From assembly GCF_017876675.1 (NCBI RefSeq), contig NZ_JAGIOI010000001.1, positions 3,844,001 to 3,908,000 on the forward strand: DNA of 64,000 nt, read 5' to 3'. Within the stretch, counting starts at the first letter, position 1; every line of letters begins with the position of its first letter. Positions 9,573-19,605 of the stretch are shown piece after piece. The DNA is from Arthrobacter stackebrandtii (GTDB lineage Bacteria; Actinomycetota; Actinomycetes; Actinomycetales; Micrococcaceae). Both the position numbers and the translations under genes were made by a program. The notes below the pieces were generated by a model that was given only the letters and a program-made list of their open reading frames with translations, ran no database searches and had not been told where the DNA came from.

Positions 9573-11210
9573 TTATGCGTTCTCGGTGCGGCCCGCAAGC
9601 GCGGCCACAGCAGTCTGGAGTTGGGCCACGCCGGCGGCGGTGTCGTTCAGGTGCAGCCGCAGGACCGGGCGGCCATGGGCCGCCAGCACTGCTGCGTCGC
9701 CCGCCGCCTGGGCGGCAATGAGCTCGCCAAAGCTGAACGGCCGGTCCGGGATGGCCAGGTCCGCGGTGGCGGTACCGGTCACCTGCAGGAACACTCCGAC
9801 GGCGGGGCCGCCCTTGTGGAACTGCCCGGTGGAGTGCAGGAAGCGCGGGCCCCAGCCAAAGGTGACCGGACGCGCAGTGGCCTGTGCCAGCTCGTCGCGG
9901 ATCCCCTCCAGGGGTGCGTTGTCCAGGCGGTCCAGGTAGACCTGGACGCTGAGGTAGCCATCCGCGCCGAGCGTTCCGGCAAGTGCGGCCAGCGCATCGG
10001 TGACGGTGGTCGCGCCGGCCAGCCATGCGGCGTCGGAATTGGCGCAACGAACCTCGACGGCACCGTCAACAAACAGTGCAGCGGTGGGCGCCGGGGTGGC
10101 GTCAAGCAGGCCCCGGGCGGCTTCCTTGGCGGCCTCGACGTCCGGCTGGTCGAAGGGGTTGATGCCCAGCAGGCGTCCGGCGACGGCGGTGGCGAACTCC
10201 CACACCATCATCTGCGCACCCAGGTCTCCGGCGATGCTGACCTCGTTCTCGCGAAGTTCAACGTCGGAGTCCCCGGCCACCAGCCGCACCACCAGTACGT
10301 CGGCGGCACCGCCCGTGACCTCGGGAGAGTTGGGGCCTGCCACGACCGGCAGCACGCCGGTGCCCAGCTTGCCCGTGGACTCGGCGATGAGCTGCTCGGC
10401 CCAGTCCGCGAAACCGACAATGCCCGAACCTTCGTCGACGATCACAATCTTGTTGCGCAGCGGCGAGGTGCCGCCCAGGGCTGCGCCAAGGCGCAGGCCC
10501 ACGTTGTCGACGTCGTCGTCACGGAGCATCTCGGCGGCTTCCTCGGCGGAATCCAGGAGTGCCGCGATGTCGACACCGGCCAGGCCGGAGGGCACCAGGC
10601 CAAACGCGGTCAGGCCGGAGTAGCGCCCGCCAACGTTCGGGTCAGCATTGAACACCTTGCGGTAGCCGGCCTCGCGGGCAGACTTGTCCAGGGGCGAGCC
10701 GGGGTCGGTGACGATGATGATGCGCGACTTGGCATCGAGGCCCGCGGCAGTGAACTCCTGCTCAAAGATGCGGCGCTGGGAGTCCGTTTCCAGGGTGGAG
10801 CCGGACTTCGAGGAGACCACGATGGCCGTGGTGGCCAGGCGGTCGCTGACGGCGGCGCGGACCTGGTCGGGGTCGGTGCTGTCCAGGACGGTCAGCTCGA
10901 CGCCTGCGGTGGCCGTGATGACCTCCGGGGCCAGGGACGAGCCGCCCATGCCACAGAGGACAATGTGGTTGACGCCTTCGCCGCGGAGCTCGTCGCGCAG
11001 GGCGGCGATGTCCTCCAGCAGCGGCGCCGATACCTCGGGTGCCTCAACCCAGCCGAGCCGGATCGCCGACTCCGCTTCGGCGTCCGCGCCCCACAGGGTG
11101 GCGTCCTTCGCGAAAATGCGTGAGGCGACCTGGTCGGCGACCAGTGTCATGAGGTGCGTGGCGCCGGCCTCCTGGGCAGCGCCGGTGGCTGCAAATGCCA
11201 GTGATGTCAT
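9573..11210 (-). CDS. pgi: Glucose-6-phosphate isomerase
   Basis: The protein of 545 residues belongs to the phosphoglucose isomerase superfamily, with two SIS-type sugar-phosphate folds. The phosphate-binding loops CGMGGSSLAPEV and VVSSKSGSTLETDSQ are visible, with a later NPFDQPDVEAAK motif holding conserved active-site positions. It interconverts glucose 6-phosphate and fructose 6-phosphate. AGGAAA precedes the ATG. Its place between tal and zwf is a Micrococcaceae-like variation on the mycobacterial gene order, and lets the operon recycle fructose 6-phosphate from tkt and tal back to glucose 6-phosphate. Confidence 0.95.
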   Translation of the reverse strand: MTSLAFAATGAAQEAGATHLMTLVADQVASRIFAKDATLWGADAEAESAIRLGWVEAPEVSAPLLEDIAALRDELRGEGVNHIVLCGMGGSSLAPEVITATAGVELTVLDSTDPDQVRAAVSDRLATTAIVVSSKSGSTLETDSQRRIFEQEFTAAGLDAKSRIIIVTDPGSPLDKSAREAGYRKVFNADPNVGGRYSGLTAFGLVPSGLAGVDIAALLDSAEEAAEMLRDDDVDNVGLRLGAALGGTSPLRNKIVIVDEGSGIVGFADWAEQLIAESTGKLGTGVLPVVAGPNSPEVTGGAADVLVVRLVAGDSDVELRENEVSIAGDLGAQMMVWEFATAVAGRLLGINPFDQPDVEAAKEAARGLLDATPAPTAALFVDGAVEVRCANSDAAWLAGATTVTDALAALAGTLGADGYLSVQVYLDRLDNAPLEGIRDELAQATARPVTFGWGPRFLHSTGQFHKGGPAVGVFLQVTGTATADLAIPDRPFSFGELIAAQAAGDAAVLAAHGRPVLRLHLNDTAAGVAQLQTAVAALAGRTENA

Positions 11211-11219
11211 GGGTGTTTC

Positions 11220-12341
11220 CTAGCCTTCCGCGCCGGCTGCGTCGAGGGCTTCCTGCACGTGGTTGAGCAGTTCCTTCCAGCTGGCGACGAACTTGTCGAG
11301 GCCTTCGGTCTCCAGCAGGTTGACAACGTCGTTGTAGGAGATGCCCAGGCCCTCAAGCTTGTTCAGCAGGGCGTTGGACTCCTCGTAGCTGCCCGTGATG
11401 GTGTCGCCGGTGACGACGCCGTGGTCGAACGTGGCGTCGAGGGTCTTCTCCGGCATGGTGTTGACCACGTTGGCGGCGACCAGCTCGGTCACGTACAGCG
11501 TGTCCGGGTAGGCCGGGTTCTTGACGCCCGTGGAGGCCCAGAGGGGGCGCTGGGGGAGTGCTCCAGCGTCGGCCAGGAGGGCCCAGCGCTCGGAAGAGAA
11601 GACCTCTTCGAAGGCCTGGTAGGCGAGGCGTGCGTTCGCAAGGCCGGCCTTGCCCTTGAGTGCTGCGGCTTCGTCCGTGCCGAGGGCGTCGAGGCGGGCA
11701 TCGATTTCCAGGTCCACGCGGGAGACGAAGAAGGAGGCGACGGAGTGGATGTCCGCCAGGTTGTGGCCGTTGGCCTTGGCGAGCTCCAGGCCGCTGAGGA
11801 AGGCGTTCATGACGGCGCGGTAGCGGTCCAGGGAGAAGATCAGCGTGACGTTGACGCTGATGCCTTCGCCGAGGGTGGCGGTGATGGCTTCGAGACCCTC
11901 AAGCGTGGCGGGGATCTTGATGTAGACGTTCTTCTTGTTGACCTTTGCGTACAGGCGCTTGGCCTCGGCGAAGGTGCCCTCGGTGTCCCAGGCCTTGCGG
12001 GGATCCACTTCAATGGACACGCGGCCGTCGACACCCTTGGTGGCCTCGGCGATGGGTGCGAACAGGTCACAGCCGTCAGCAACGTCGGCCGTGGTGATTT
12101 CAAAGACGGCGTCTTCGGCGTTGATGCCGGCGGCGGAGAACTTCTTCAGCTCCGGCTTGTAGTCGTCGCTCTTGGTGATGGCGGCCTCAAAAATGCTGGG
12201 GTTGGTGGTCACGCCAACTACGTTCTTTTCCTTGATCAGGGCCGCAAGGCTGCCGCTGTTCAGGCGTTCGCGGGAAAGATCATCAAGCCAGATGGAAACA
12301 CCGGCGGCGGAGAGGGCGGCGGTGGGTGTTGAGTTGCTCAT
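11220..12341 (-). CDS. tal: Transaldolase
   Basis: This 373-residue enzyme is the longer actinobacterial transaldolase. It moves a dihydroxyacetone unit between sugar phosphates through a Schiff base on the Lys of [14 protein letters not shown]; the substrate-binding [11 protein letters not shown] and the [20 protein letters not shown] segments are present. AAGGAAG stands before the ATG. It follows tkt by 124 bases, with a hairpin in between, and precedes pgi by 9 bases. It belongs to the non-oxidative pentose phosphate branch. Confidence 0.96.
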   Translation of the reverse strand: MSNSTPTAALSAAGVSIWLDDLSRERLNSGSLAALIKEKNVVGVTTNPSIFEAAITKSDDYKPELKKFSAAGINAEDAVFEITTADVADGCDLFAPIAEATKGVDGRVSIEVDPRKAWDTEGTFAEAKRLYAKVNKKNVYIKIPATLEGLEAITATLGEGISVNVTLIFSLDRYRAVMNAFLSGLELAKANGHNLADIHSVASFFVSRVDLEIDARLDALGTDEAAALKGKAGLANARLAYQAFEEVFSSERWALLADAGALPQRPLWASTGVKNPAYPDTLYVTELVAANVVNTMPEKTLDATFDHGVVTGDTITGSYEESNALLNKLEGLGISYNDVVNLLETEGLDKFVASWKELLNHVQEALDAAGAEG

Positions 12342-12412
12342 TGTGCGTTCTTCCTTAGCATGTCCAGGGATTGGAGCCCTGCCTTGTACAGCATTGCAGG
12401 GGAGGTGTTCTA

Positions 12413-12450
12413 TTCCTGGCGCCGCCCGCAGCAGCAGGCGGCGCCAGGAA
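12413..12450 (-). terminator. Hairpin between tkt and tal
   Basis: A 14-bp perfect stem (12413-12426 with 12437-12450) and a 10-base loop lie 15 bases after the tkt stop on the minus strand. There is no T run, so it may be an attenuator or an mRNA-stabilising structure between tkt and the tal-pgi-zwf-opcA-pgl part, rather than a full stop. Confidence 0.6.
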
Positions 12451-12465
12451 GAACGGGTGTTGCGG

Positions 12466-14592
12466 TTAGGAGTTGGCGTCTGCCAGCGAGTCCTTGGCCG
12501 CGGCCGTCACGGCCGCGGCGGTGATGCCGAACTCGTTGAACAGCACCTTGTAGTCGGCGGAGGCGCCGAAGTGCTCGAGGGAGATGGAACGGCCTGCGTC
12601 GCCCACGAACTCGCGCCAGCCCAGGGCCAGTCCGGCCTCGACCGAGACGCGGGCCTTGACGGCCTTCGGCAGGACCTGCTCGCGGTACTCTGCGGGCTGG
12701 GCGTTGAACCACTCGACACACGGCATGGAGACGACGCGGGCGGCGATGCCTTCGGCGGCGAGGGCCTCGCGGGCCTCAACAGCCAACTGGACCTCGGAAC
12801 CTGTGGCGATGAGGATGACCGCGGGGTTGACTGTCACGCCGTCGGACACGGCCTCAGCCAGCACGTAGCCGCCCTTTTCCACCAGGTCCGCCGAGGCGAA
12901 CTCGGTGGCCGTTGCCGCACCGTTGCCGCGGGGGTAGGTGGGGATGTTCTGGCGGGTCAGCACGATGCCGGCCGGGTTGTCCTTGGTTTCCAGGATCTTC
13001 TTCCAGGAAGCGGCAACCTCGTTGGCGTCGCCGGGACGGACCACGTCCAGGCCCGGGATGGCGCGCAGGCTGGCGAGCTGCTCCACGGGCTGGTGGGTGG
13101 GGCCGTCCTCGCCGAGGCCGATGGAGTCGTGCGTCCACACGTAGATGGACGGGACACCCATGAGGGCGGAGAGGCGCACGGCCGGGCGCTGGTAGTCGCT
13201 GAAGATCAGGAACGTTCCGGAGTAGGCCCGGGTGGGTCCGCTCAGGTGGATGCCGTTCACGATCGAGGCGGCTGCGTGCTCACGGATGCCGAAGTGCAGG
13301 ACGCGGCCGTACGGGCCGCCGGACCAGGTGTCGGTCTGCTTGGCAGCCGGGATGAAGGATCCGGTGCCTTCCAGGGTGGTGTTGTTGGAGCCGGCGAGGT
13401 CGCAGGAGCCGCCCCAGAGTTCCGGCAGGACACCGCCGATGGCGTTCAGGACCTTCCCGGATGCGACGCGGGTTGAGACGTCCTTGCCGCCTTCAAATGC
13501 GGGCAGGTTTTCTTCCCAGCCGGCCGGCAGTTCCTTCTTCTCGATGCGCTCGAGCAGGGCTGCGTTCTCCGGGTTGGCAGCCTTCCAGGCGTTGAATCCG
13601 GTGTTCCACTCTTCACGGGCTGCGGCGCCGCGGTCCACCAGCTGGCGCGTGTGGTCCAGGACCTCGGGCTCAACCACGAAGCTCTTCTCCGGGTCAAAGC
13701 CCAGAACTTCCTTCACGGCGGCAACTTCGGCGGCACCGAGTGCGGAGCCGTGGATGGCGCCGGTGTTCTGCTTCTTGGGGGCGGGGTAGCCGATGATGGT
13801 GCGCAGCGAAATGATGGACGGCTTGGAGGTCTCGGCCTTCGCGGCGGCCAGGGCTGCATGCAGCTCGGCAACATCCTCGACGTATTCGCCGGTCTTGGTC
13901 CAGTCCACACGCTGGACATGCCAGCCGTAGGCCTCGTAGCGCTTGAGGACGTCCTCGGAGTAGGCGATGTTGGTGTCGTCTTCAATGGAGATGTGGTTGG
14001 AATCGTAGATGACAACCATGTTGCCCAGCTCCTGGTGGCCGGCCAGGCTGGAGGCCTCGCTGGTGACACCTTCCTGGAGGTCGCCGTCGGAGGCGATGAC
14101 CCACACAGTGTGGTCGAAGGGGCTGGTGCCCGGTGCGGCGTCGGGGTCCATCATGCCGCGCATGCGGCGCTGTGAGTAGGCGAAGCCGACGGCGGAGGCC
14201 AGGCCCTGGCCCAGCGGGCCGGTGGTGATTTCCACGCCGGCGGTGTGTTTGTACTCCGGGTGGCCCGGGGTCAGCGAGCCCCAGGTGCGCAGCGCTTCCA
14301 GGTCGGAGAGTTCCAGGCCGTAGCCGGAGAGGAACAGCTGCACGTACAGCGTCAGGGACGTGTGTCCGGGGGAGAGGATGAAGCGGTCGCGGCCCAGCCA
14401 GTCGGGGTTCTTCGGGTCGATCCGCATGACCTTCTGGAACAGCAGGTACGCGGCCGGGGCCAGTGACATGGCGGTGCCGGGGTGGCCGTTGCCAACCTTC
14501 TCAACAGCGTCGGCAGCCAGGATGCGGGCAGTGTCCACTGCGCGCTGGTCGGTGGCGGTCCAGTTAAACGTTGGCAAATCCAGATGTGACAC
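12466..14592 (-). CDS. tkt: Transketolase
   Basis: This 708-residue thiamine diphosphate enzyme transfers two-carbon units between sugar phosphates. The N-terminal [18 protein letters not shown], the cofactor-binding [20 protein letters not shown], and the C-terminal domain with [14 protein letters not shown] and [11 protein letters not shown] are all present. I start it at the GTG at 14592 behind AGAGGG; a start 60 codons further up has no homologous sequence. It is the first gene of the pentose phosphate operon and is divergent from ctaB. Confidence 0.96.
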   Translation of the reverse strand: MSHLDLPTFNWTATDQRAVDTARILAADAVEKVGNGHPGTAMSLAPAAYLLFQKVMRIDPKNPDWLGRDRFILSPGHTSLTLYVQLFLSGYGLELSDLEALRTWGSLTPGHPEYKHTAGVEITTGPLGQGLASAVGFAYSQRRMRGMMDPDAAPGTSPFDHTVWVIASDGDLQEGVTSEASSLAGHQELGNMVVIYDSNHISIEDDTNIAYSEDVLKRYEAYGWHVQRVDWTKTGEYVEDVAELHAALAAAKAETSKPSIISLRTIIGYPAPKKQNTGAIHGSALGAAEVAAVKEVLGFDPEKSFVVEPEVLDHTRQLVDRGAAAREEWNTGFNAWKAANPENAALLERIEKKELPAGWEENLPAFEGGKDVSTRVASGKVLNAIGGVLPELWGGSCDLAGSNNTTLEGTGSFIPAAKQTDTWSGGPYGRVLHFGIREHAAASIVNGIHLSGPTRAYSGTFLIFSDYQRPAVRLSALMGVPSIYVWTHDSIGLGEDGPTHQPVEQLASLRAIPGLDVVRPGDANEVAASWKKILETKDNPAGIVLTRQNIPTYPRGNGAATATEFASADLVEKGGYVLAEAVSDGVTVNPAVILIATGSEVQLAVEAREALAAEGIAARVVSMPCVEWFNAQPAEYREQVLPKAVKARVSVEAGLALGWREFVGDAGRSISLEHFGASADYKVLFNEFGITAAAVTAAAKDSLADANS

Positions 14593-14968
14593 TGACAGGT
14601 CCCTCTCGTTATGGGCAAAACGTTGCAAATTCGGGCAAGCATGTGCAGCGGCGAAAGCTTGAGACACTGGCCGCACCACGCGCACGTTCCCGGATCTGCA
14701 TCTGTGATTTTGGCAATCAGGACGTGCGTGGTTCAGGCTTCGTGGCGCGCCTGCGAGCCCGGACATAACCAAAGTTACACGACAAGGGCAGCCAAGCGTG
14801 ATTGGTTTTCATATGTTGAGCACGTATTTCCTGTGCCTTGACATATGGATTTTTTCTGCTGTCACATAACTGGCGGCTATGATATGTACTTGGCGCGCAT
14901 TCTGTTCCCGCGGGGACTGGCGCACCGTACCGCACGAATTTTCTGCGGCTGATCCAATCGATGAAAAC
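14593..14968. promoter_or_regulatory. Divergent tkt/ctaB control region
   Basis: These 376 bases hold no gene. The part from about 14780 to 14890 is clearly more AT-rich than its surroundings and must carry the promoters for tkt (-) and ctaB (+). A TTGACA occurs at 14838-14843 and a TATGAT at 14878-14883, but their spacing (34 bases) is too long for one promoter, so they may belong to two. No repeated operator was recognised. Confidence 0.4.
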
Positions 14969-15943
14969 ATGGTGACAACACACGTGAGTGCCGCGCAAAC
15001 CCCCATCGCCGAGACCGGGGCAAGGCCCCCCATCAGCTTCTCCGAAAAGGCCAAGGGCTACCTGGCCCTGACCAAGCCCCGGGTCGTGGAGCTGCTGCTG
15101 GTCACCACACTGCCCACCATGTTCTACGCGCACAGCTTCGCCGGCAATTCCGGCGTCCCCAGCCTCTGGCTGATGGTGGCCACCATGGTGGGCGGGGCAC
15201 TGGCCGCCGGTGCATCCGGCGCGTTCAACTGCTATATCGACCGCGACATCGACAAGGTCATGAACCGCACCTCCAAGCGGCCGCTCGTGACCGGTGTGAT
15301 CACTCCCCGTGAAGCCCTCGTGTTCTCGTGGGTCTTGACCGTCATTGCAGTGGTTCTGCTGTGGAGCATCAACCCGCTGACCGGCATGCTCGGCATCGGC
15401 GCGATCGTCATGTACGTGGTGGTCTACTCGCTCATCCTCAAGCGCCGCACTACCCAGAACATCGTCTGGGGCGGCGCCGCCGGCTGCTTCCCCGTCCTGA
15501 TAGCCTGGGCCGCCGTCACCAACACCATCCAGTGGCCGGCCGTCATCCTGTTCATGATCATCTTCCTGTGGACGCCCCCGCACTACTGGCCGCTGTCCAT
15601 GCGCTACAGCGACGACTACAACGCCGTCAACGTCCCCATGCTCGGCGCGGTTGCCGGCTCACGCACGGTTGCCGTCCAGGTGGTCCTGTACACCTGGGCC
15701 ATGGTCGCCTGCTCGCTGCTCATGATTCCGCTGGGCGGTGCAGGGATCGTCTACACCGTGGTGGCTGCCGGCGCCGGCGCCTGGTTCCTCTACGAGGCCC
15801 ACGTCCTCTACAACAACTCCAAGAAGGATCTCGTCACCAAGAAGAACGCGATGAAAGTTTTTCACGCCTCCATCACGTACCTGACGCTGGTTTTCCTCTC
15901 CCTTGCCGTGGATCCCTTTGTCGGCTCCGCGCTCATGGGCTAG
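14969..15943 (+). CDS. ctaB: Protoheme IX farnesyltransferase (heme O synthase)
   Basis: This 324-residue UbiA-family membrane enzyme attaches a farnesyl group to heme B to give heme O for cytochrome aa3. The first Asp-rich prenyl-diphosphate motif is [20 protein letters not shown] and the second lies around [14 protein letters not shown]; about nine membrane spans surround them. I favour the ATG at 14969 (a GTG follows directly), which gives the usual short cytosolic N-terminus; no good ribosome site is seen. It converges on ctaA, the next enzyme of the pathway. Confidence 0.94.
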   Translation: MVTTHVSAAQTPIAETGARPPISFSEKAKGYLALTKPRVVELLLVTTLPTMFYAHSFAGNSGVPSLWLMVATMVGGALAAGASGAFNCYIDRDIDKVMNRTSKRPLVTGVITPREALVFSWVLTVIAVVLLWSINPLTGMLGIGAIVMYVVVYSLILKRRTTQNIVWGGAAGCFPVLIAWAAVTNTIQWPAVILFMIIFLWTPPHYWPLSMRYSDDYNAVNVPMLGAVAGSRTVAVQVVLYTWAMVACSLLMIPLGGAGIVYTVVAAGAGAWFLYEAHVLYNNSKKDLVTKKNAMKVFHASITYLTLVFLSLAVDPFVGSALMG

Positions 15944-16000
15944 TTTTTCATCCTCTCCGCCCGGTGCTGGTTCACCGGCGGATGGAACCGCACCAGCACG

Positions 16001-16042
16001 ACGGCGGCCGGCACCTTCCCCAGGGAAGCTGCCGGCCGCCGT
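16001..16042 (+). terminator. Hairpin downstream of ctaB
   Basis: A 12-bp perfect stem (ACGGCGGCCGGC, 16001-16012, with 16031-16042) extends inward through TTCCC/GGGAA pairing. It lies 58 bases after the ctaB stop and probably ends that transcript, although a T run is lacking. Confidence 0.55.
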
Positions 16043-16580
16043 TGGTTAAGCAGGCGATTGGCCGCACCAACCACTCGGGAGCCTGATGCAGCCCCGGAGC
16101 TGATCCTCACGTGCGCGGTCTCCAACGATTGGTGCCGCCCTGCCAACCCGCGTTTGGGGACCGGAGGTTCCGGGGGTGCGGCAGGCTGGGTTTGGGGTCC
16201 CGTCGTCGCCACCCGTGGTGCACACAAGCGGCCCTTGCGACGCCTTTGCCGACGCGGTGGCGCAGCTTTCGTGGTCCGCCGTATTTCTTTGGAGCGAGGC
16301 CGGGCGCCGAGAAAGGGGCAAAACCGCGTGCTGAGGGGTGGGTTTCGCCGAAAATGGGTTAAAGCCGCGAGATGGGTGTATGACCTGCACCCATCCCGCG
16401 GGTCATGCCCCGGGTCGGTGAAGGGGGCGCGGATTGGTGCGGACCAGGCCCCGGCTCGGTGATCGCTGCGGGGAGGCGCGGCGGGTTTAGGGCCGGCTCG
16501 GCGATTGCGGCGGGACGGAACATCGGAGTCGCCCATACCTGGCCGCACAGATCCGCGGCAATGGCAGGAGAAGCACAAAA

Positions 16581-16616
16581 GCGGCCGGTGCCTTCACAGT
16601 GGAAGGCACCGGCCGC
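16581..16616 (-). terminator. Terminator of the ABC-ctaA operon
   Basis: A 15-bp perfect stem (16581-16595 with 16602-16616) and a 6-base loop are followed on the minus strand by TTTTGTGCTT. It lies about 90 bases after the ctaA stop. Confidence 0.8.
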
Positions 16617-16707
16617 CGTCGTTCCCGGCTGCCGTGCACTCAAGCTCGCGGCGGGTCCCGCAGCCGCCACAGGGCCCTCGGCCGTGGGCCGGGCATGCGG
16701 GTGGATG

Positions 16708-17655
16708 CTACTTCGCCGCCAGGGCATCCCTGCCGCGGTTCAGCGCCACGTCGAACATGTTCGTGGCCACGGTCAGCATGAGCGACGCGCCGGCCATGTG
16801 GAAGATGACCAGGGTGATCGGGATGCCCGTGAAGTACTGCCAGTAGCCGATGAAGCCCTGCAGGATGACCGAGCCCAGGAGCAGGAGGGAGGCGTTGCGG
16901 AGAATGTCGCCGCGGCCGTTGCGCCACAGCAGAACCACCAGGACGACGGCCGTGGCCACCAGCAGGTAGACCGGCAGGGCGTGCAGGCGCGTGGCGAAGT
17001 AGCCGTCCAGTTCCATGCGGGGGGAGGTGGAGTCGCCGGAGTGCGGGCCGGAACCTGTGACCAGTGTGCCGAGAACCACGGCAAGGTAGCTGGTTGCGGC
17101 TGCCACAACACTGAGCTGGCGGATGATCGGCCGCGGCCGGGCAACGGCGGGCGCGGTAGCTCCGGTGCGGTCGTAGGCGCGGTTGACCAGCAGCATTGAA
17201 ATGACCACCAGGGCCGCCGACACAAGGAAGTGCAGGCTGACAACGTAGGGGTTCAGTCCGGTCAGCACGGTGATGCCGCCGATGACAGCCTGCGCCGGAA
17301 TGACCCCCAGTAGGGCCGCGGCTAGCCAGAACAGGTCCTTGCGTTCCTTGCGCAGGTTCCACAGCATGACCAGCAGGACCAGCCCGACGGCGGCGAGGGC
17401 GAAGGTCAGCGTGCGGTTGGCAAACTCGATGAAGCCGTGGATGCCCATTTCGGGCGTGTTGGTCAGCGACTCCGCCGTGCACTTGGGCCAGGTGGGGCAG
17501 CCAAGCCCGGAACCGGTCACACGCACGACGCCGCCGGAGACGATCAGCACGCCCTGCCCGATCAGCGACGCAACACTCAGCCGCTTGATCGCAGGGGTGA
17601 CGGTTCGGGGAAGCCTTTCGGCAAAGTTCTGCAGTGCTGTGTTGCCTTGACTCAC
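16708..17655 (-). CDS. ctaA: Heme A synthase, COX15/CtaA family
   Basis: The 315-residue product has about eight membrane spans and oxidises the C8 methyl of heme O to give heme A. The family segment VTGSGLGCPTWPKC holds the paired cysteines of an extracytoplasmic loop, and conserved His residues lie in HGFIEFANR, VSLHFLVS, ATRLHALPVYL and IFHMAGASL. I prefer the GTG at 17655, with AAAGG 10 bases upstream; the ATG at 17679 lies inside the permease gene and has no ribosome site. It is the last gene of an operon with an ABC exporter and pairs functionally with ctaB. Confidence 0.9.
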   Translation of the reverse strand: MSQGNTALQNFAERLPRTVTPAIKRLSVASLIGQGVLIVSGGVVRVTGSGLGCPTWPKCTAESLTNTPEMGIHGFIEFANRTLTFALAAVGLVLLVMLWNLRKERKDLFWLAAALLGVIPAQAVIGGITVLTGLNPYVVSLHFLVSAALVVISMLLVNRAYDRTGATAPAVARPRPIIRQLSVVAAATSYLAVVLGTLVTGSGPHSGDSTSPRMELDGYFATRLHALPVYLLVATAVVLVVLLWRNGRGDILRNASLLLLGSVILQGFIGYWQYFTGIPITLVIFHMAGASLMLTVATNMFDVALNRGRDALAAK

Positions 17656-17669
17656 TTCAGTGACGCCTT

Positions 17670-18440
17670 TCAATTCCATTTGAACCACTTGAGTGCTGCA
17701 ACGGTGGCAACGAGCGCCCACGCCAGCAAAATTACCAGGCCCCACACGTCGAGGCGGCTGTCGATCAGCGCCGCCCGCATCAGGTCGCCCAGCGCGCCGG
17801 ACGGCAGCCACTGCACCACGCCGTCAAGCACACCCGAAAACTTGCCCACCGGCATGACAATCCCGCCCACGGCCGCGAACAGGATCCAGCCCAGGTTGGT
17901 AATGGCCAGCGTCGCCTCGGGCCGGACGGTTCCGGCGATCAGCAGGCCAAGCGCCGTGAACGTGCCGGCGCCCAGGATGAGCAGCGGGATGCCGAGCAGC
18001 ACCCCGGCCAGCGGCGGCCGCCAGCCCATGAAGGCTGCCACGGTCGAAATCAGCACCACCTGCAGCGACAGCGCCACGAGCACGGCGATGACCTTGCCCG
18101 CAATCAGCCCGCCCTTGCCCAGCGGCGTGGTGGAGAGGAAGCGCAGCACGCCGTAGCGCCGGTCAAAGCCGGTGGCGATGCCCTGCCCGGTGAATCCAGT
18201 CGACAGCGCACACAGGGCCAAGATGCCGGGGGCGGCCACGGCGACCCGCGAGGGACCCAGGCCGTCCAGCAGGGGCGTGGCGACGAGCGCAACCAGGCCC
18301 AGCAGCGGCATGACCACCATCAGCACCAGCTGTTCGCCGTTGCGCAGCATGGTCGCCGCCTCATATTTGCCCTGTTCCAGGATCCGCCGCGCCAAAGTTG
18401 CCGGGCGTCCCGTGGCGGCTGTGTCAAAGAGCGTGCTCAT
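17670..18440 (-). CDS. ABC-2 type transporter permease
   Basis: This 256-residue integral membrane protein has about six spans. Segments such as VLMVVMPLLGLVALV and LAITNLGWILFAAVGGIV are typical of ABC-2 export permeases. Its ATG overlaps the stop of the ATPase gene (ATGA), so the two form a simple two-gene exporter. In mycobacteria an ABC exporter also stands between ctaA and sufR (the Rv1456c-Rv1460 region, as I recall it), so the setting is old. The substrate is unknown; a link with heme or oxidase assembly is only suggested by position. Confidence 0.85.
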   Translation of the reverse strand: MSTLFDTAATGRPATLARRILEQGKYEAATMLRNGEQLVLMVVMPLLGLVALVATPLLDGLGPSRVAVAAPGILALCALSTGFTGQGIATGFDRRYGVLRFLSTTPLGKGGLIAGKVIAVLVALSLQVVLISTVAAFMGWRPPLAGVLLGIPLLILGAGTFTALGLLIAGTVRPEATLAITNLGWILFAAVGGIVMPVGKFSGVLDGVVQWLPSGALGDLMRAALIDSRLDVWGLVILLAWALVATVAALKWFKWN

Positions 18441-19453
18441 GAGTTCCCCTTGGCTGTCTCTACGGAATCGTCCGACGCCGGATGGCCGGCCTGCGCTGTT
18501 GCGGCGCCTCCCTGCGACACTGCCAGGAAAACGTCCTCCAGGGACTGGGAGGCCAGGTGAAGTGCTGTGGGCATGAGGGATTGACGTGCGCACCAGGCGC
18601 CGAACCGTTCCAGGTCGCCGGCTTCCAGCGTGCCGCGCAGGCGGTAAAAGCCCGGCCGTGTCTCCGTGCAGTCCAGTCCGGGCCGCTCCAGCCCGGCCAG
18701 GTCAAGGCCGGGGGAGGACTCAAAGGTCAGTTCACGCTGTTTCAGTGCTGCGGTGGAGCGTTCCAGCAATTCCGGCACCGTGCCCTGCGCCACGGTCTCG
18801 CCCTTGTCCACAATGTAGACGTAGTCGGCGAGGCGCTGTGCGTCGTCGAGCAGGTGCGTGGTGAGGATGATCGCCTTGCCGGCGTCCCGCAGCTCACGGA
18901 TCAGTTCAAAGACCATGAGGCGCGACTGGGGGTCAAGGCCGGCACTGGGTTCGTCCAGGAACAGCACCTCGGGGTTGCCCAGGATGCTGGCGGCCAGGGC
19001 CACCCGCTGCTTCTGCCCGCCGGAGAGCCGGCGAACGGTGGTGTCGGAGAATTCGCCGATGCCCAGGCGGTCCACGAGCGTGTCCACGTCAAGGGGGTTC
19101 TCGTACAGCCCGGCGACGTGCCGGAGCAGGGCCACGGGGCGCGCGGCAGGCGGGAGCCCGCCGTCCTGCAGCATGACCCCGACACGGGCCCGGAGGGCTG
19201 CATCGCCGCGGGCGGGATCATGCCCGAGCAGGGAGATGGTGCCGCCCGTGCGGGTCTGCAGGCCCTGTGCACATTCAATCGTGGTCGTTTTTCCCGCACC
19301 GTTGGCGCCGAGCAGCGCGGTGACGGCGCCAAAGTGCGCTTGCAGGCTAATGTTGGAAACAATGCGTTTCATCCGGCCGTCAAGGGCCGCCAGCGGCCCC
19401 ACGTCCTTGATGAGCCCGGAGATGTCCAGGGCGGGGGAGTTTGTGTTTGTCAC
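18437..19453 (-). CDS. ABC transporter ATP-binding protein
   Basis: This 338-residue ATPase has a Walker A GANGAGKTTT, a signature LSGGQKQRVALA and a Walker B VLFLDEPSAGLD, followed by an extension of about 120 residues typical of the CcmA/drug-exporter type. It energises the permease encoded just downstream, whose start overlaps its stop by 4 bases. It is transcribed away from sufR; the 150-base space between them carries a DtxR-like box. Substrate unknown. Confidence 0.88.
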   Translation of the reverse strand: MTNTNSPALDISGLIKDVGPLAALDGRMKRIVSNISLQAHFGAVTALLGANGAGKTTTIECAQGLQTRTGGTISLLGHDPARGDAALRARVGVMLQDGGLPPAARPVALLRHVAGLYENPLDVDTLVDRLGIGEFSDTTVRRLSGGQKQRVALAASILGNPEVLFLDEPSAGLDPQSRLMVFELIRELRDAGKAIILTTHLLDDAQRLADYVYIVDKGETVAQGTVPELLERSTAALKQRELTFESSPGLDLAGLERPGLDCTETRPGFYRLRGTLEAGDLERFGAWCARQSLMPTALHLASQSLEDVFLAVSQGGAATAQAGHPASDDSVETAKGNS

Positions 19454-19510
19454 GCGCCCATTCTACGCGACGTAGATGTGCCTTTTGCCGGTCCATGCGG
19501 GGCGCCGGCG

Positions 19511-19530
19511 CGTGGGTAGGCTCACCTTAG
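19511..19530. promoter_or_regulatory. Possible DtxR/IdeR iron box before sufR
   Basis: The sequence CGTGGGTAGGCTCACCTTAG matches the DtxR/IdeR consensus (TTAGGTTAGGCTAACCTAA) at 13 of 17 aligned positions, with the central TAGGCT and ACCT kept. It lies 76 bases before the sufR start and 58 bases before the ABC ATPase start, so a regulator bound here could act on both. Found by eye; no score was computed. Confidence 0.45.
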
Positions 19531-19605
19531 TGGAATAAGGGAACTAATTACGGCATACTTGTGTTGTCTATTGTTGTATGTTATTTCGACTGCGTGGAGG
19601 TGCAA

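Larger units (their letters stand above)
15944..16707. other. 764-base gap between ctaB and ctaA
   Basis: No credible gene was found here. Both ends hold strong hairpins (listed separately). The middle contains a further imperfect hairpin (16366-16378 with 16388-16400) that competes with a nested 6-bp stem (16380-16385 with 16401-16406). The frames that happen to be open here are rich in Arg, Pro and Gly, have no ribosome site and match no family I know. Confidence 0.6.

Noticed and set aside
8169-11123. Open frame of 984 codons on the plus strand
   Set aside because: It is antisense to zwf and pgi, whose motifs are complete; long antisense frames are normal at this GC content.
16058-16462. 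Open frames in the ctaB-ctaA gap as a gene
   Set aside because: No ribosome site, Arg/Pro/Gly-rich composition and no family resemblance; several frames are open at once.
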